Shown: positions 62,310 through 64,000 of the stretch, one piece after another
Layout of the letters: the number at the start of each line of letters is the position of its first letter
How positions within the stretch are numbered: position 1 is the stretch's first letter
DNA from: Chiua virens
Taxonomy: Eukaryota; Basidiomycota; Agaricomycetes; Boletales; Boletaceae
Assembly (NCBI GenBank): GCA_019787685.1
Contig: JAHNUO010000019.1
Location: 248,001 to 312,000, forward strand
DNA: 64,000 nucleotides
Direction: 5' to 3'
Translations under genes and position numbers: made by a program
Notes under the pieces: generated by a model
What the model was told of the DNA's origin: nothing
Databases searched by the model: none
Seen by the model: the letters and a program-made list of their open reading frames with translations, nothing else

Positions 62310-64000
62310 CCATTCGAAATCGCATGCGAGAATATCACAAGTCTCAGCTTTCATCCGGATGATGCCTACTTTGTCACTGGCGATTGTTCTGGTTTCCTTC
62401 GTCAATGGAGTATTATTGATAAGCTGCAGGTTAGTCTGTGGACGATGAACACGAAGGAGCAGATCAATGCCGTAGCCGTGTCGGCTGATGGTCGATGGAT
62501 AGTCAGCGGTGGAACAGGGAACAAGGCCACCATCTGGAGCACAATGACCCGAGAGCGTGTGATCGAAGTTGCAGAACATACAGGAGCTATCTGCGCCCTC
62601 GACATTTCAAACGACTCTAAGCGATTCGCTTCCGGATCAGCAGACGATACCGTCCGGATCTTTGATATTACTTCTGGCAGCAGACTCATTCCTCCTCTGC
62701 ACCTTGGGTGCACGGTAGTTGGTGTCAAGTTTGCTCCAGACGCAAGCTGTATTGCTATTACCGCCGTTGTCAACAACTCGTACCCAAAGTCTTCCTCGTC
62801 TGTTAGGATCTACAACGCCTCGTCCGGAAACCAGCTGTCCGAAATCTTACTCCAACAGATTTTCGAGCGGCAAATAATCACTCCACCTGCCTGGTCCTTC
62901 GATTGCAAGAAGATCTTCGTCGCTTCCCCAGGCAAGATCGTTTGCGCTGATCCGTCTGCATGCTCCAGGTCAGAATGGGGAATTCGCCGTGACGGCAACA
63001 ATAGCCAACAAGTGTCTATCACGACCAGCAGGCAAATTCATCGCATATTCCACCGGTTCATCGGTCTCGTTTTGGGATTGGGATTCACGCGAACAGATAG
63101 GCCAGATCCTTAGTCCACGCCATGCCCATCAATTGCATCGCTGTCTCTCACGATGGCAGGCGTCTTGCATGTGGACATGGCGGGGGAATCACAGTTCATA
63201 ATCTCGAAGGATTTATTCCTGAACATTACCTTCCTGGGGTGTCTGTCTCTTCCGCTCGTGCGAGTCAGTGCCACAGCACTCAAATCATGGGTGCAAGGCA
63301 ATCCAACGGAGACTGAGGCGAAGCTGTCGGATGAGATTGCGCAACGATCGAATCCAACCTATGACTCGCTTGCGATTTGCGCACTCGTTCGGGCGCATTT
63401 GGGAAAATGGAGAACAGCCTTGGAAACCACCGAAATGGTAACTTCATGCTCTTGCTACAAAGTCTCGATGTTCACCTGCACCATGCAAAGTCCCTACAGA
63501 TTAAGCCGTCGCCTATCGGCCAGATTGCAAGATTCATCTCCCTTATTGGTGCAGGTGAACAGGAGGTTGCGTTGAATGAACTCGATTTAGTGTTCTGCGG
63601 GTGCGATCCAAGTGATATTCAACTTCTCTTGGTCATCAACGTACGTGCGTGAGCTGTTCCAAACCCAATGCGCTGAAGGTCAGCCTCATACAGTCCATCA
63701 TCTTGTTCAAGTGCAACAGGCGCAAGGAGGCAATCTCACGCCTTCGCCGCTTTATCGACGTCAATGACGAAAGAATGAAAGATATCTACCGCCAGGTGCG
63801 TTCTATACGAGTCGCAATGACATCACCAACACTTAGTAGGTGCTCGGGATGATGTACCTGAAGCAAGGGGACTACGGAAATGCCGTACAAACTCTGGGTA
63901 TTGTTAAGAACCCGTTTACTGCTGAAGATCGTGGGCCCTTGATGACCCTGTTCATCGTAAGCTTTTTCTCTGAGTCGAACGTCATTGCGGTTTGCTTATT
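62310..64000 (+). pseudogene. WD40-TPR protein, third paralogue, with frameshifts; 3' end outside window
   Basis: Related to the two WD40 genes at the left. The reading from 62310 gives ENITSLSFHPDDAYFVTGDC, INAVAVSADGRWIVSGGTGN, AICALDISNDSKRFASGSAD, VVGVKFAPDASCIAITAV and SVSFWDWDSREQIGQIL, a WD40 propeller. It then passes to INCIAVSHDGRRLACGHGGG. One-base shifts near 63025 and 63120 separate these last pieces. A helical TPR-like half follows on short exons: ATALKSWVQGNPTETEAKLS, YDSLAICALVRAHLGKWRTA, IKPSPIGQIARFISLIGAGE, SIILFKCNRRKEAISRLRRF and VLGMMYLKQGDYGNAVQTL, running to the edge. These TPRs differ from those in the HET fusion and resemble a second common Agaricomycete WD40-TPR type. 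The start is not identified. Confidence 0.7.

Overview
The window is nuclear DNA of a filamentous basidiomycete. The genes are dense in short introns (about 45-65 nt, GT...AG, several with a CTAAC-like branch point). The families (WD40/TPR/HET proteins, F-box proteins opening with MHRCL, basidiomycete 7-TM proteins, a very large helicase-AAA+ protein) are typical of Agaricomycetes. The wording of the WD40-TPR-HET proteins reminds me most of Boletales, but that is recollection, not a search result.

Layout. 1-2327 (-) is a K+/H+ antiporter cut by the left edge. 3780-6053 (-) and 6737-11207 (-) are two related WD40/coiled-coil genes; the second continues through TPR repeats into a HET (heterokaryon-incompatibility) domain. 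13142-16797 (+) is a shortened, broken copy of a ZNFX1/NFX1-like SF1 helicase. 18253-19527 (+) is a conserved gene of unknown function, 21414-22647 (+) an intact short-chain dehydrogenase, 26511-28992 (+) an intact ferric-reductase-type oxidoreductase, and 29833-31679 (-) an intact F-box protein. 33535-37107 (-) holds two tandem fungal-rhodopsin-like 7-TM genes. 38227-45744 (-) is the most striking gene: SF1 helicase, NFX1-like zinc finger and three CbbX/SpoVK-type AAA+ modules in one locus. At 46855-47707 lies a hAT-like non-autonomous element built of four ~158-bp hairpin units. It is followed at about 47.7-59.9 kb by a ~12-kb satellite array of ~158-bp monomers in five blocks separated by recurrent spacers. 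At the right edge are a 7-TM gene with an early stop (60429-61409, +) and a third WD40/TPR gene that runs off the window (62310-64000, +).

How the genes may fit together. Housekeeping-type genes (antiporter, SDR, ferric reductase, F-box) are intact. They are interspersed with accessory multicopy families that look like allorecognition or innate-immunity genes (WD40-TPR-HET, ZNFX1-like helicase-AAA+). That immune reading is inference. Nearly every disruption I found in the accessory families is a one-base frameshift, about 20 in total, with only one clear nonsense codon. This may be recent decay, or uncorrected consensus indels in multicopy sequence. It must be settled before calling these loci pseudogenes.

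I saw no convincing tRNA, rRNA or CRISPR. Exon boundaries were read by eye, so most gene spans are gene models rather than proven transcripts.
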